The notes under the pieces: generated by a model | Seen by the model: the letters and a program-made list of their open reading frames with translations, nothing else | Databases searched by the model: none | What the model was told of the DNA's origin: nothing | Translations under genes and position numbers: made by a program | DNA from: Bacteroidetes bacterium GWF2_29_10 | GTDB taxonomy: Bacteria > Bacteroidota > Bacteroidia > Bacteroidales > GWE2-29-8 | Length of the DNA: 59,502 nucleotides | NCBI GenBank assembly: GCA_001768555.1 | Contig: MEOD01000014.1 | Location: 1-59,502 of the forward strand | Direction of reading: 5' to 3' | Shown: piece after piece, positions 1 through 9,593 of the stretch | Numbering within the stretch: the stretch's first letter is position 1 | Layout of the letters: each line of letters begins with the position of its first letter

Positions 1-198
1 CCGTAAAATCAATAACTTTATTTCATTGGATTAAATCTATATTATGATAGCGGTTTAGTATAAGTTAGCTTTACAAATAAAAAGTTATTTAAGTATAATT
101 TGCAAATGGGATAATGAATTAAAGAAATATATTAATGAGCAAGTTATAAATCAAAAGCATTAAAAATATCCATTACAACAAATTTCATAACAACTTTT

Positions 199-221
199 TT
201 ATTTAGAAAATTTCTAAATAA
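199..221. repeat. 23-bp near-palindrome (11 + 1 + 11)
   Basis: The left arm ttatttagaaa (199-209) is matched exactly by its reverse complement at 211-221 around one A. It lies about 180 bp upstream of the hyd promoter. It could be a regulator site, or the end of a terminator for a gene outside the window (a T run precedes it at about 195-200, which suits minus-strand reading poorly). In such AT-rich DNA chance is possible. Confidence 0.35.
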
Positions 222-397
222 AACTAATTATTCAAATATGACAAATTGGCAAAAAACAACAACTAAAATAATAAAAAAAAACATGAATATTGTAAAATAT
301 ACGATTTCCATTATCTGTTTTATGTTTATTTTTACTATAGTTTATTTAGAATCTATATAAATTTCAAAAAAAATGATATAATATTTTAAAAAAACAT

Positions 398-426
398 TTT
401 GGCATAAAAAGGATTTTATACTTTTG
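398..426 (+). promoter_or_regulatory. Bacteroidetes-type promoter for hydCBA
   Basis: A -7 element TACTTTTG (419-426) matches TAnnTTTG, and TTTG at 398-401 can serve as the -33 element. The spacer is 17 bp, a little shorter than the usual 19-21. Transcription would start near 433, upstream of the ATG at 490, which supports that start. Confidence 0.5.
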
Positions 427-489
427 ACAAAAATAAAACATTTAATTCAAAACTTTTCATTACAAAAATTTAAAAAAGGAGGACAAAAA

Positions 490-963
490 ATGTCTAATGT
501 AGAAAATTTAGTAAAGGAATTAGTAAAAATACATGGCAAAAATAGAAATAGTCTAATGCCAGTATTACAAGGAGTAGTAAAAGAAGAGAAGTATTTATCA
601 GAAGACGCAATGATGGCTATCGCAAAAGAGCTTGATTTATCGACTGCTGATGTATATGGAACAGCTTCTTTTTATACATTCTTAGATACTGTTCCTCGTG
701 GTAAAAACATTATAAGAGTATGCAAAACAATTACCTGTCATATGAAAGGTAAAGACGAGCTTATTAAGGCACTTGAAGATGCTTTAAAAATAAAAGTTGG
801 CGAAACTACTCATGATAAACAATTCACATTATTAACTGCAAATTGTTTAGGTTGGTGTCATAAAGGACCTGTTATGCTAATCAATGATGAGATCTATCCA
901 GAAACAAGCCCTCAGGCTGCTTTAGAGATAATTGAAAAATATCAAACTAGCACAAAAAAATAA
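490..963 (+). CDS. hydC: NADH-dependent [FeFe]-hydrogenase, NuoE-like subunit (HydC)
   Basis: This is a 157-residue thioredoxin-like [2Fe-2S] ferredoxin subunit of the NuoE/HydC family. It relays electrons between the flavin subunit and the rest of a soluble cytoplasmic hydrogenase. The cluster ligands are visible as C78-x4-C83 and C119-x3-C123, in the family spacing. The N-terminal helical bundle (about 1-60) and a length of about 155-160 are normal. I chose the ATG at 490 because a strong Shine-Dalgarno aaaggagg (475-482), unusual in this window, lies just before it, and because the longer TTG start overlaps the promoter. It is first in a three-gene operon with hydB 40 bp downstream. Confidence 0.9.
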   Translation: MSNVENLVKELVKIHGKNRNSLMPVLQGVVKEEKYLSEDAMMAIAKELDLSTADVYGTASFYTFLDTVPRGKNIIRVCKTITCHMKGKDELIKALEDALKIKVGETTHDKQFTLLTANCLGWCHKGPVMLINDEIYPETSPQAALEIIEKYQTSTKK

Positions 964-1003
964 TTTAAGTTTTATTTAAAAATTATAAAATTAGTTAAAA
1001 AAA

Positions 1004-2167
1004 ATGGAAAACAATATATTAAAAAAAGTAGATTTAATATTTGATAATACATGTGATCCACTTGTTGTTGTTGACAAAGTATTAGCAAAATCACCTGATG
1101 ATGTCATTTTAGACATTATTGATTCAGGATTGAAAGGAAGAGGAGGCGCAGGGTTTCCAACTGGATTAAAATGGAAGTTTACCAGAAATGAAGATGGCGA
1201 TACAAAATATGTAATATGTAATGCTGATGAAGGTGAACCTGGAACTTTTAAGGATAGAGAAATATTAGATAAAGTTCCAGAAAAGATTTTTTCAGGTATG
1301 GCAATTGCAGGTTATGCAATAGGAGCAAAAGAGGGGTATATTTATTTAAGAGGAGAATATAATTTTCTTCTACCAATGTTAAATAAAAAACTGGAAGATT
1401 TTAACAGGAAAATTAAAGCTAAAAATTTAGATTTTATTATTTCGATAAAATCTGGTTCTGGTGCTTATATTTGTGGAGAAGAAAGTGCTTTGTTTGAATC
1501 AATGGAAGGTAAAAGAGGCGAACCAAGAAATAAACCTCCTTATCCAACTGTAAGTGGATATAATTCAAAACCAACAAGCATTAATAATGTAGAAACTTTG
1601 GTTTATGCATTAATGATTTGCAAACTTGGTCCAGATAAGTTTAAAGAATTAGGCACAAAAGACTCTAGGGGTTCAAAAGTTTTTAGTGTTTCTGGTGATA
1701 CTCCAAATCCAGGTATATATGAATTGGAGTTAGGAATGCCCTTAAAAGAATTTGTAAGTGAATTTGGAGATGGAGATACTAAAGCAGTACAAGTAGGAGG
1801 AGCTTCTGGGCATTGTGTTCCACGTAAACATTTTAATGATACAATTATCGGTTTTGAAGGAATTCCAACAGGAGGTTCTATGATGGTCTTTAATAGTAGT
1901 CGTTCTATGTATAATGTATTGCATGATTATCTAGAATTTTTCACCGAAGAATCTTGTGGACAATGTTCTCCATGCAGAATAGGTTGCCAACAATTGTTAA
2001 AAGGCATTGAAGCTATTAAAAAAGGAGAAAAATCACCGATATATATTGAAGAATTAAAAAGATTAGCTGCAACAATGAAAATTGCATCAAAATGTGGATT
2101 AGGTCAATCTGTATGTAATCCATTCACTTCAATAGTTGACAATTTTAGAGAAGAAATAATTTATTAA
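1004..2167 (+). CDS. hydB: [FeFe]-hydrogenase flavoprotein subunit, NuoF-like (HydB), short form
   Basis: NuoF-family subunit binding FMN, NAD(H) and one [4Fe-4S] cluster. The glycine-rich flavin/NAD site GRGGAGFPTG is at about 45-54, a second conserved flavin-site stretch GEESALFESMEGKRGEPR at about 158-175, and the cluster cysteines are C318, C321, C324 and C364. At 387 residues it is close to the NuoF core and much shorter than the roughly 570-600-residue HydB of known electron-bifurcating trimers. It lacks their N-terminal thioredoxin-like domain and their C-terminal two-cluster ferredoxin domain, and the protein ends at 2167 just before the hydA start. The neighbours hydC and hydA fix its role. 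Whether this short form can bifurcate to ferredoxin is uncertain. Confidence 0.88.
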   Translation: MENNILKKVDLIFDNTCDPLVVVDKVLAKSPDDVILDIIDSGLKGRGGAGFPTGLKWKFTRNEDGDTKYVICNADEGEPGTFKDREILDKVPEKIFSGMAIAGYAIGAKEGYIYLRGEYNFLLPMLNKKLEDFNRKIKAKNLDFIISIKSGSGAYICGEESALFESMEGKRGEPRNKPPYPTVSGYNSKPTSINNVETLVYALMICKLGPDKFKELGTKDSRGSKVFSVSGDTPNPGIYELELGMPLKEFVSEFGDGDTKAVQVGGASGHCVPRKHFNDTIIGFEGIPTGGSMMVFNSSRSMYNVLHDYLEFFTEESCGQCSPCRIGCQQLLKGIEAIKKGEKSPIYIEELKRLAATMKIASKCGLGQSVCNPFTSIVDNFREEIIY

Positions 2168-2199
2168 TTAATTAAAAATTAAAGCAGGAGATTTCAAAA

Positions 2200-3990
2200 A
2201 TGGGAAAATATCTGGTTAATTTAAAAATAAATAATATTCCTGTATCCGTAGAAGAAGGAACAACAATCCTTGATGCAGCGAAGAATTTAAATTTTAAAAT
2301 ACCTACTTTATGCTATCACTCTGATTTATCTATAGCAGGTAACTGTCGAGTTTGTGTAGTTGAAGTAAAAGGGCAAAGAGTGCTCTCAGCAGCTTGTGCA
2401 ACACCTGTATCAGAAGGTATGGACGTGTTCACAAACAGTGAAAAAGTTAGAGCATCACGTAAAAATGTTGTAGAACTATTATTATCTGAACATAATGCAG
2501 ATTGTACAAAATGCTATAAAAATGGTAATTGTGAATTGCAAGAAATGACTTCAGAATATAGTGTAGGTAATCATATTTATTTAGATCTTGTAAAAGATAA
2601 AGATAAAATATTGGATATATCTTCACCTTCTATTGTAAAAGATGATAGTAAATGTATCAGATGTCAAAGATGTGTTCGTACATGTGAAGAGCTTCAAGCA
2701 GTAAGTGCTTTAGCAGTTGTAAACAAAGGCGACCATCAAAAAATATCTACATTTTTAAACAAACCTATGCATGAAGTAGTGTGTACTAATTGCGGTCAAT
2801 GTGTTAATAGATGCCCAACAGGAGCATTAGTTGAGAAAAACTATATTGATGAGGTATGGAATGCTATATATGATCCAGATAAGTTTGTAGTTGTTCAAAC
2901 TGCGCCAGCAGTTAGAGCTGCACTTGGAGAAGGATTAGGCGTTGAATTAGGACAAAGAGTTACAGGAAAAATGGTTGCTGCTCTTAAAAAACTTGGTTTC
3001 AATAAAGTTCTTGATACGGACTTTACTGCAGACTTAACTATTATGGAAGAAGGCACTGAATTATTAACAAGATTGAAAAAAGCATTAGTAGACAAAGAAA
3101 GTGTAGCTTTACCAATGTTTACATCATGTTCTCCAGGATGGATTAAATTTGTAGAACATATATTTCCTGAATATCTTGCTAATCTTTCAACTTGTAAATC
3201 CCCACAACAAATGTTTGGAGCATTAGCAAAAACATATTATGCAGACAAAATTAACATAAAACCTGAAAAAATGGTTTCGGTTTCAGTTATGCCATGTACT
3301 GCAAAGAAATATGAATGTGACAGACCAGAAATGCGTTCAAGTGGATATAAAGATGTTGACTATGTAATAACAACTAGAGAGCTTGCTCGTATGATAAAAC
3401 AAGCTGGTATTGAGTTTAACAAGCTTGAATCAGAACGTTATGATAGCATATTAGGAGAATCAACAGGAGCTGCAGTTATATTTGGAGCAACAGGAGGAGT
3501 AATGGAAGCTGCTTTAAGAACTGCTTACGAAATTGTAACAGGACGAGAAGTTCCATTTACAAACTTAGACATAAAACCTGTCAGAGGAATGGAAGGAATT
3601 AAAGAAGCTGCAATTAAAATAAAAGACACTGTTCCTGCTTGGAGTTTCCTTGAAGGAGTTGAGCTAAAAATTGCTATTGCAAGTGGTTTGGCTAATGCTA
3701 AGAAATTAGTAGAAGCAATAAGAGATGGAAAAGCAACATATCATTTTGTGGAAATAATGGCTTGTCCTGGTGGATGTATTGGAGGAGGTGGACAACCTAT
3801 TCCAACCAGTGCTGAAATCAGAAAGAAACGGATTGAAGCTATTTATGAAGAAGATACAAATATGACATTGCGTAAATCTCATGACAATCCTGAAGTACAA
3901 GAAGTTTATAAAGAATTTCTAGGAAGTCCTTTAGGGCATAAATCACATGATTTACTTCATACTCATTATAAACCTCGCAAAAGGTACTAA
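2200..3990 (+). CDS. hydA: [FeFe]-hydrogenase catalytic subunit (HydA)
   Basis: The 596-residue catalytic subunit interconverts protons and H2. Domains in order: a NuoG-like [2Fe-2S] domain (C38, C49, C52, C66); a His-Cys3 [4Fe-4S] site (H98, C102, C105, C111); two ferredoxin-type [4Fe-4S] motifs (C152/C155/C158/C162 and C195/C198/C201/C205); then the H-cluster domain from about 225. The H-cluster motifs are TSCSPGW (308-314), MPCTAKKYE (364-372) and EIMACPGGCIGGGGQP (from 518, with C522 and C526). The C-terminal tail resembles that of plant-type hydrogenases. The first motif has Ser where Clostridium and algal enzymes have a second Cys. The H-cluster maturases HydEFG are needed but are not in the window. 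Confidence 0.95.
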   Translation: MGKYLVNLKINNIPVSVEEGTTILDAAKNLNFKIPTLCYHSDLSIAGNCRVCVVEVKGQRVLSAACATPVSEGMDVFTNSEKVRASRKNVVELLLSEHNADCTKCYKNGNCELQEMTSEYSVGNHIYLDLVKDKDKILDISSPSIVKDDSKCIRCQRCVRTCEELQAVSALAVVNKGDHQKISTFLNKPMHEVVCTNCGQCVNRCPTGALVEKNYIDEVWNAIYDPDKFVVVQTAPAVRAALGEGLGVELGQRVTGKMVAALKKLGFNKVLDTDFTADLTIMEEGTELLTRLKKALVDKESVALPMFTSCSPGWIKFVEHIFPEYLANLSTCKSPQQMFGALAKTYYADKINIKPEKMVSVSVMPCTAKKYECDRPEMRSSGYKDVDYVITTRELARMIKQAGIEFNKLESERYDSILGESTGAAVIFGATGGVMEAALRTAYEIVTGREVPFTNLDIKPVRGMEGIKEAAIKIKDTVPAWSFLEGVELKIAIASGLANAKKLVEAIRDGKATYHFVEIMACPGGCIGGGGQPIPTSAEIRKKRIEAIYEEDTNMTLRKSHDNPEVQEVYKEFLGSPLGHKSHDLLHTHYKPRKRY

Positions 3991-4015
3991 TTTAGATTAT
4001 TAGTTTGTAATTTAA

Positions 4016-4051
4016 GAGGCTGTCAATTTTATTGGCAGTCTCTTTTTTTTT
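4016..4051 (+). terminator. Intrinsic terminator of the hyd operon
   Basis: An 11-bp stem (4016-4026 with 4032-4042, two G-T wobbles) with a 5-nt loop is followed by a run of nine T. It lies 26 bp after the hydA stop. Confidence 0.85.
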
Positions 4052-4108
4052 ATGATTATTAAGAGTTCAAACTTTTGTATAGTTATTTAAAATTTAAAAA
4101 AAATACTG

Positions 4109-4116
4109 TACATTTG
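4109..4116 (+). promoter_or_regulatory. Candidate -7 promoter element for dnaX
   Basis: TACATTTG matches TAnnTTTG and lies 26 bp before the dnaX start. I see no TTG at the expected -33 distance, so this rests on one element. Confidence 0.35.
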
Positions 4117-4142
4117 TAGATATTTTAAAGAAGTAAAAAAAG

Positions 4143-5894
4143 ATGAAAGACTTTATTGTATCTGCAAGAAAATATCGTCCAGACACATTTAAAAGTGTAG
4201 TAGGACAAGATCATATTACGATGACATTGAAAAATGCGATAAAAAACAATCAGTTAGCCCAAGCATTTTTATTTACAGGAACAAGAGGAGTTGGAAAAAC
4301 TACATGTGCAAGGATTTTAGCCAAAACAATAAATTGTCAAAATTTAACAGATGATTTAGAGCCATGTAATAAATGTGATTCATGTAAGGATTTTAATGAA
4401 GGAAAATCGTTTAATATACATGAATTAGATGCGGCATCGAATAATTCAGTAGAGGATATACGTTCTTTGATAGACAAAGTTCGTTTTGCTCCACAGGTAG
4501 GTAAATTCAGTGTTTATATAATAGATGAGGTTCACATGTTGTCCCAATCGGCTTTTAATGCTTTTTTAAAGACATTAGAGGAGCCTCCATCTTTTGCTAA
4601 ATTTATTTTGGCAACAACAGAAAAGCATAAAATATTGCCAACAATATTATCAAGATGCCAAATATTTGATTTTAATAGAATAACAGTTATAGATATTGCT
4701 AATCATCTCAAATATGTTGCTGAAAGTGAAAAGATATCAGCAGAAGAAGAAGCATTACATATAATAGCACAAAGAGCAGATGGAGCAATGCGTGATGCTT
4801 TATCTATATTTGATCAAATTGCCAACTTTTCAGGTAATGTTATTACTTATGATTCGGTTATTCAAAATCTCAATATGTTGGATTATAATTACTATTTTAA
4901 GATAGTTCAATTATTGTACAACAATGACATGTCGAATATTTTATTAACTTATGATGAAATTTTAAGGAGTGGTTTTGAAGGTAATCATTTTATAAATGGA
5001 TTAGCAGATCATTTTAGAAATATTTTAGTTTCAAAAGATGTTGCAACAATAACGTTATTACAAACAACAAATCAAAATAAAGAAAAGTTTAAAGATTTAG
5101 CAAGCCAAGCAACAAAGGAACAAATAATAAAAGTTCTTGATATATTAAACAAGTGTGATGTTCAATATAAAATAATAACAAATAAAAGGTTGCATGTTGA
5201 GCTTGCAATGTTGCAAATATGTCAAGTTTTCAATACAGCTTTTGAAGAAAAAAAAAAAAGTAATATAGAGGAAAAGAAAACCGAAACTAATAATACAGCA
5301 AAGAATACAGCCCAAAAAGTTGAAGCAACAATAGCAGCAAAACCAGTTGTTAATTTATCGCCAACAAACACAATTGACAACAATATTATTACTTCAGAAA
5401 CAACTAAACCAACTATTAATGTCGGGACAAAATATAATTATCAACCTCAAACAAGTATAAAAGCTGCAGAAAACAAAGAAGCACCAAAGGAGGAAAAAGT
5501 TATAGTTAATCAAAACTTGAATAATAATAATTTTATTATTGAAGATTTGGTAAAGTACTGGCAATTATTTGCAGAAGAAATAAAACCTATAAACCCATTA
5601 TTATTCATAACTCTAACGAATCAAAATCCTGCAATTAAAGACGGTTTTGTTATAGAATTTGTTATAGATAATATTGTTCAGGAAAATCAATTTAAAGAAA
5701 TAGCATCTGAACTCTTAAACTTTTTAAGAAATAATCTTAAAAACGAATTAATAACAATAAACGCTGTTGTTAAAGTTCAAGGTGAACAACAACAATATAA
5801 ACCATTTAACCCTAAAGAAAAGTACATACAACTTGTTGAAAAAAACAATCAATTAGATAATTTACGTAAAGCTCTTGAGTTAGATCTATATTAA
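4143..5894 (+). CDS. dnaX: DNA polymerase III subunit gamma/tau
   Basis: The clamp-loader ATPase of the replisome, 583 residues. The AAA+ core carries a Walker A site GTRGVGKT (46-53), a zinc site with C65, C75, C78 and C81, and a Walker B DEVH (128-131). Sensor and SRC arginine-finger residues are in LPTILSRCQIF (about 164-174). After about 360 comes a low-complexity Lys/Glu/Asn/Thr-rich linker and a C-terminal tau-like domain. An A-rich stretch near 5249-5260 (aaaaaaaaaa) is of the kind that gives frameshifted gamma in some bacteria, but this is not shown here. The next gene starts 4 bp after its stop, so the two are probably cotranscribed. Confidence 0.95.
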   Translation: MKDFIVSARKYRPDTFKSVVGQDHITMTLKNAIKNNQLAQAFLFTGTRGVGKTTCARILAKTINCQNLTDDLEPCNKCDSCKDFNEGKSFNIHELDAASNNSVEDIRSLIDKVRFAPQVGKFSVYIIDEVHMLSQSAFNAFLKTLEEPPSFAKFILATTEKHKILPTILSRCQIFDFNRITVIDIANHLKYVAESEKISAEEEALHIIAQRADGAMRDALSIFDQIANFSGNVITYDSVIQNLNMLDYNYYFKIVQLLYNNDMSNILLTYDEILRSGFEGNHFINGLADHFRNILVSKDVATITLLQTTNQNKEKFKDLASQATKEQIIKVLDILNKCDVQYKIITNKRLHVELAMLQICQVFNTAFEEKKKSNIEEKKTETNNTAKNTAQKVEATIAAKPVVNLSPTNTIDNNIITSETTKPTINVGTKYNYQPQTSIKAAENKEAPKEEKVIVNQNLNNNNFIIEDLVKYWQLFAEEIKPINPLLFITLTNQNPAIKDGFVIEFVIDNIVQENQFKEIASELLNFLRNNLKNELITINAVVKVQGEQQQYKPFNPKEKYIQLVEKNNQLDNLRKALELDLY

Positions 5895-5898
5895 TTAT

Positions 5899-8800
5899 AT
5901 GCGGATTTCATTATTTAGAATATTGATAATATTATTTGTGCTTTTTGAAAGCAATATTGCTTTTTCCCAATTTTACAATGGTTCTCAAATGAATTTTGGC
6001 AAAAACAAGATACAATATAACGAGTTTTTTTGGACTTATTACCAGTTTGAAGACTTTGATTGTTATTTCACTAAAGGAGGCAAGGAGCTTGCTATTTACA
6101 CTGCAAAATACGCCAATCGAACTGTTAAAGAATTTGAAAAGAAACTTGATTTTATGCTTGACAATAGAATCAAATTTGTTGTTTTTAATAAAAAGAGTGA
6201 TTATTTTCAAAGCAATATAGGTTATTATCCTGAAGAAGAATTTAACACAGGAGGTGTAACTAGAGTAATAGATAACAAAATTATCTTATATTATACAGGA
6301 AATCATGAGGATTTAAATTACCAAATAAGAGCTGGTATTGCGCAAATATACATATACCAAATGCTTTATGGAACAACGTTAACATCTGTTATAAAAAATT
6401 CAACTTTATTACAATTGCCTGATTGGTATGTATCTGGATTAATATCCTACTTATCAATAAACATGAATACAACAATAGATGCTAAAATACGTGATGGTGT
6501 GCTTACAGGTAAATACGAGAAGTATAATAAGTTATCAGGAATTGATGCTGTTTATGCTGGACATTCTTTATGGTATTACATAATAGAAAAATACGGGAAC
6601 ACGGTTTTGCCTAATATTTTATATATTACAAGGTCAAGCAAAAATATAGAAAGTGGCTTTTTATTTACTCTTGGTACATCCTTTAAAATGCTTACTAACG
6701 AATGGTTGGAATATTACAACAATCTATACAAAGATGAGGAAAAAGCTAATAGAGAAATATTAAATACCAATATTAAATTACCAAAAAAACACAAAAAAGC
6801 AGACATATATAATGTCATTACAAATAATGATGCAACAAAAACAGCTTTTGTTTTTAATATATACGGACAGTATAAAATATATATTCTAAACGAAAAAACC
6901 AACAAACTTAAAAAAGTTATTAAAAGAGGGAAAAAATCGCAAGAAGAAACCGATTTATCCTATCCTGTAATAGCTTGGCATCCTTTAAATGATATTCTTT
7001 CTTTTGTTACAGAAGAGAAAGGGAAAATTTATATCAATCAATACAATACAAAAAATAAAAAGAATGAAAAAATATATGCTCATTTTATTGATAAAATCAT
7101 AGATATGTCATATTCCTCAAACGGAAAGGAATTGGTTATGTCTGCTTCAAAAAACGGGCAAACGAATATATACATATTTAATATTAATTCTCGTAGCATT
7201 GTTCAAGTTACTGATGATGTTTATGACGATTTAACTCCTAGATTTATAGACAATTCAACTAAAATAATATTTGCTTCTAATCGAAAAGAGGATAGTCTTA
7301 GTTCAAATAATTATAATAATATAAAAATTTCAAATAATAATAAGGATATTTTTATATATGATATTGTAAGTAAGAAAATTATTAATCTAACAGAAACAGA
7401 AAATATTGACGAAACATATCCTTGTGAAATAAACAAAAACAAATACATACTATTAAGTAATAAAAATGGTATTTACAATAGATATACAGCTTCTTTAGAC
7501 AGTACCATTGCTTTTATTGACACCACAATACATTACAAATACTTTTCTGATGTTAAACCTGCAAGTAATTATTACTTTAATATTAACGAACAAAATCATT
7601 CTTTCAATTCAGGTTATATAACTGAAAAAATTGATGGACAAACAAGCACTATTCGAAAATTTCCACTGGGAGAGGTTCTTCCTAAAAATGAATTGATATT
7701 AACAGAAACTAATAAAAAAAATGCAAATAATGACACTGAAAATGAAGTATCGCAGAATAAAAACATTATAATTATTAAACCTAATCAACAGGAGTCTATT
7801 GATTCCATGCGAATAAACATTGATAATTACTTATTTGAAAATGAACAATCTGAAAAAGAAATAAAAAATGTTTACAAACAAATACCTAATGATACTAGTC
7901 GATCTAATAATAAAGACCCTAAATTAGTAGCACTTTCAGCAATTAATCCAGACACATTTTCGTTGCCTTTGCAAAAAAACTATTACTTAACTTTTTATGT
8001 AAACGAAATAATTAGTCAATTAAATTACAGTTATTTAAATTCAATGTATCAACCTTTTAATCCTGCACCTCAACCTATATATACAAACCCCAAACTTAAT
8101 GCTTTATTTAAAATATCAATAAGCGACATGCTTGAAGACTATCGTATAACTGGAGGTATTAAAATAAACACTAATTTAAAAGGTAATGAATATTTATTAA
8201 GTTTTGAAAATTTAAAAAAAAGAACTGATAAACAATTTGTTTTTCATAGACAAGTTATAGAAAGTATGTATGACGAATATACAATTCTTAAAAATTTCAC
8301 ACATGATTTTAATTATATATTAAAATACCCATTTAATAAATTTGCTGCCATAAAAAATACGTTTACAGTTCGCAACGACAAATATGTTTTTGCTTCTACT
8401 GACTGGATAAACTTAAACACTCCTAATTTGATGACTAATAGGCTAGGGTATAAATTTGAATATATTTTTGACAATACTTTTAATCCTATGCTTAATATTT
8501 ACAATGGAACTCGTTATAAATTTTTTGCTGAAGTTTATAAAAGCATTAAAGAAGATGGAAACATGAAATTAAATAAAAATAATTTAATTGTGTTAGGTTT
8601 TGATTTTAGAAAATACATTAAAATATCTCGGGAACTTATTTGGGCTAATCGTTTTGCAGCAAGCACATCTGCATTTGGAGATGAAAAGCTCATATATTAT
8701 CTTGGAGGTGTTGATAATTGGATAACACCAAAATTTGATAATACTAACGAAACTGATAAAAATCAAAACTACGTTTACCAAACATTAGCAACAAATATGA

Positions 8801-9189
8801 GAGGGTTTAAACAGAACGTTCGCAATGGAACTAACTTTGCTGTAATAAATAGTGAACTGCGATTTCCTATATTAAAATATTTCTTCCAAAAACCAATTAA
8901 ATCAGATTTCTTTAAAAATCTTCAAATTGCTGCTTTTGGAGATATTGGATCTGCTTGGACTGGTTTATCGCCTTATGACAAGGAAAATTCCTTCTACAAA
9001 AAAGAATATTATGCCAAGCCTCTTAGAGTAATTGTTGAAAACCAAAGGGAACCAATTGTTTATGGATATGGGTTTGGATTGCGTAGTAGATTACTTGGTT
9101 ATTTTATTCGTGCAGATTGGGCATGGGGAGTTGATGATGGAGTTGTATCTAAAAGAATTTTCTATTTAACTTTAAGCTTAGATTTTTAA
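5899..9189 (+). CDS. Outer-membrane protein with peptidase-MA-like, TolB-type propeller and C-terminal barrel regions
   Basis: A 1096-residue exported protein. A signal peptide (1-23, cleavage after AFS) is followed by a region resembling a degenerate peptidase-MA domain (about 30-250: a surrogate catalytic segment with LLQLPDWYVSGL, but no HExxH). A WD40/TolB-like beta-propeller spans about 295-530, with repeats of the type YPVIAWHP.NDILSFV and DDLTPRFIDNSTKIIFASNR. A low-complexity Asn/Lys linker follows, then a C-terminal region from about 690 rich in alternating aromatic strands, ending in LTLSLDF with a terminal Phe as in outer-membrane barrels. Bacteroidota carry related long proteins of unknown job, often labelled as Tol biopolymer transporters. 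Function unknown; location at the outer membrane is inferred. Confidence 0.65.
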   Translation: MRISLFRILIILFVLFESNIAFSQFYNGSQMNFGKNKIQYNEFFWTYYQFEDFDCYFTKGGKELAIYTAKYANRTVKEFEKKLDFMLDNRIKFVVFNKKSDYFQSNIGYYPEEEFNTGGVTRVIDNKIILYYTGNHEDLNYQIRAGIAQIYIYQMLYGTTLTSVIKNSTLLQLPDWYVSGLISYLSINMNTTIDAKIRDGVLTGKYEKYNKLSGIDAVYAGHSLWYYIIEKYGNTVLPNILYITRSSKNIESGFLFTLGTSFKMLTNEWLEYYNNLYKDEEKANREILNTNIKLPKKHKKADIYNVITNNDATKTAFVFNIYGQYKIYILNEKTNKLKKVIKRGKKSQEETDLSYPVIAWHPLNDILSFVTEEKGKIYINQYNTKNKKNEKIYAHFIDKIIDMSYSSNGKELVMSASKNGQTNIYIFNINSRSIVQVTDDVYDDLTPRFIDNSTKIIFASNRKEDSLSSNNYNNIKISNNNKDIFIYDIVSKKIINLTETENIDETYPCEINKNKYILLSNKNGIYNRYTASLDSTIAFIDTTIHYKYFSDVKPASNYYFNINEQNHSFNSGYITEKIDGQTSTIRKFPLGEVLPKNELILTETNKKNANNDTENEVSQNKNIIIIKPNQQESIDSMRINIDNYLFENEQSEKEIKNVYKQIPNDTSRSNNKDPKLVALSAINPDTFSLPLQKNYYLTFYVNEIISQLNYSYLNSMYQPFNPAPQPIYTNPKLNALFKISISDMLEDYRITGGIKINTNLKGNEYLLSFENLKKRTDKQFVFHRQVIESMYDEYTILKNFTHDFNYILKYPFNKFAAIKNTFTVRNDKYVFASTDWINLNTPNLMTNRLGYKFEYIFDNTFNPMLNIYNGTRYKFFAEVYKSIKEDGNMKLNKNNLIVLGFDFRKYIKISRELIWANRFAASTSAFGDEKLIYYLGGVDNWITPKFDNTNETDKNQNYVYQTLATNMRGFKQNVRNGTNFAVINSELRFPILKYFFQKPIKSDFFKNLQIAAFGDIGSAWTGLSPYDKENSFYKKEYYAKPLRVIVENQREPIVYGYGFGLRSRLLGYFIRADWAWGVDDGVVSKRIFYLTLSLDF

Positions 9190-9209
9190 GTAATTAAATA
9201 AAAAAAAAC

Positions 9210-9578
9210 ATGGACAATAACACTTTAATAATACTAATCATTATAGGTCTTTCTGCAGGCTTACTTGGTGGAATAACTGGACTTGGCGGAGGAATTATAA
9301 TTATTCCCGCTTTAATTTATTTTCTAAAATTAGAACAACACGCTGCTCAGGGAATCAGTATTGCTGTAATGTTACCTCCAATAGGTATTCTTGCTGCATA
9401 CACTTACTACAAAGGAGGATATGTTAACATTAAGTATTCTGCTATAATTGCAGTATGCTTTATAATTGGAGCTTTTTTCGGCTCTAAAATAGCAATAAAT
9501 ATATCTGCTAATAATCTTCATAAAGTATTTGGTGTAATTTTTCTTATAGTTGCTTTAAAAATGATATTTAGTAAATAA
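9210..9578 (+). CDS. Half-size TauE/SafE (TSUP) family membrane protein
   Basis: A 122-residue membrane protein with three to four hydrophobic segments and the TSUP signature GGITGLGGGIIIIPAL near the N-terminus. Family members export or import sulfite, sulfoacetate and other organosulfur anions. Full-length members are about 250 residues with two repeats; this is one repeat and would have to dimerise. Such half-size members exist in the family, so it is not necessarily truncated. It sits 20 bp after the barrel protein and 15 bp before the M20 hydrolase. Substrate unknown. Confidence 0.75.
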   Translation: MDNNTLIILIIIGLSAGLLGGITGLGGGIIIIPALIYFLKLEQHAAQGISIAVMLPPIGILAAYTYYKGGYVNIKYSAIIAVCFIIGAFFGSKIAINISANNLHKVFGVIFLIVALKMIFSK

Positions 9579-9593
9579 TAAATTCAGAAAATC

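Larger units (their letters stand above)
1..489. other. Gene-free AT-rich leader region before the hyd operon
   Basis: I find no supportable reading frame here; all frames are broken by frequent stops. The region holds an 11-bp inverted repeat around a single central base (199-221) and the promoter of the hyd operon (398-426). The open frame can be extended upstream to a TTG at 424, but that codon lies inside the promoter -7 element, so the extension is not used. Confidence 0.6.

Noticed and set aside
424..489. Upstream TTG extension of the NuoE-like subunit by 22 residues
   Set aside because: The TTG is the end of the -7 promoter element, and a strong Shine-Dalgarno precedes the ATG at 490.
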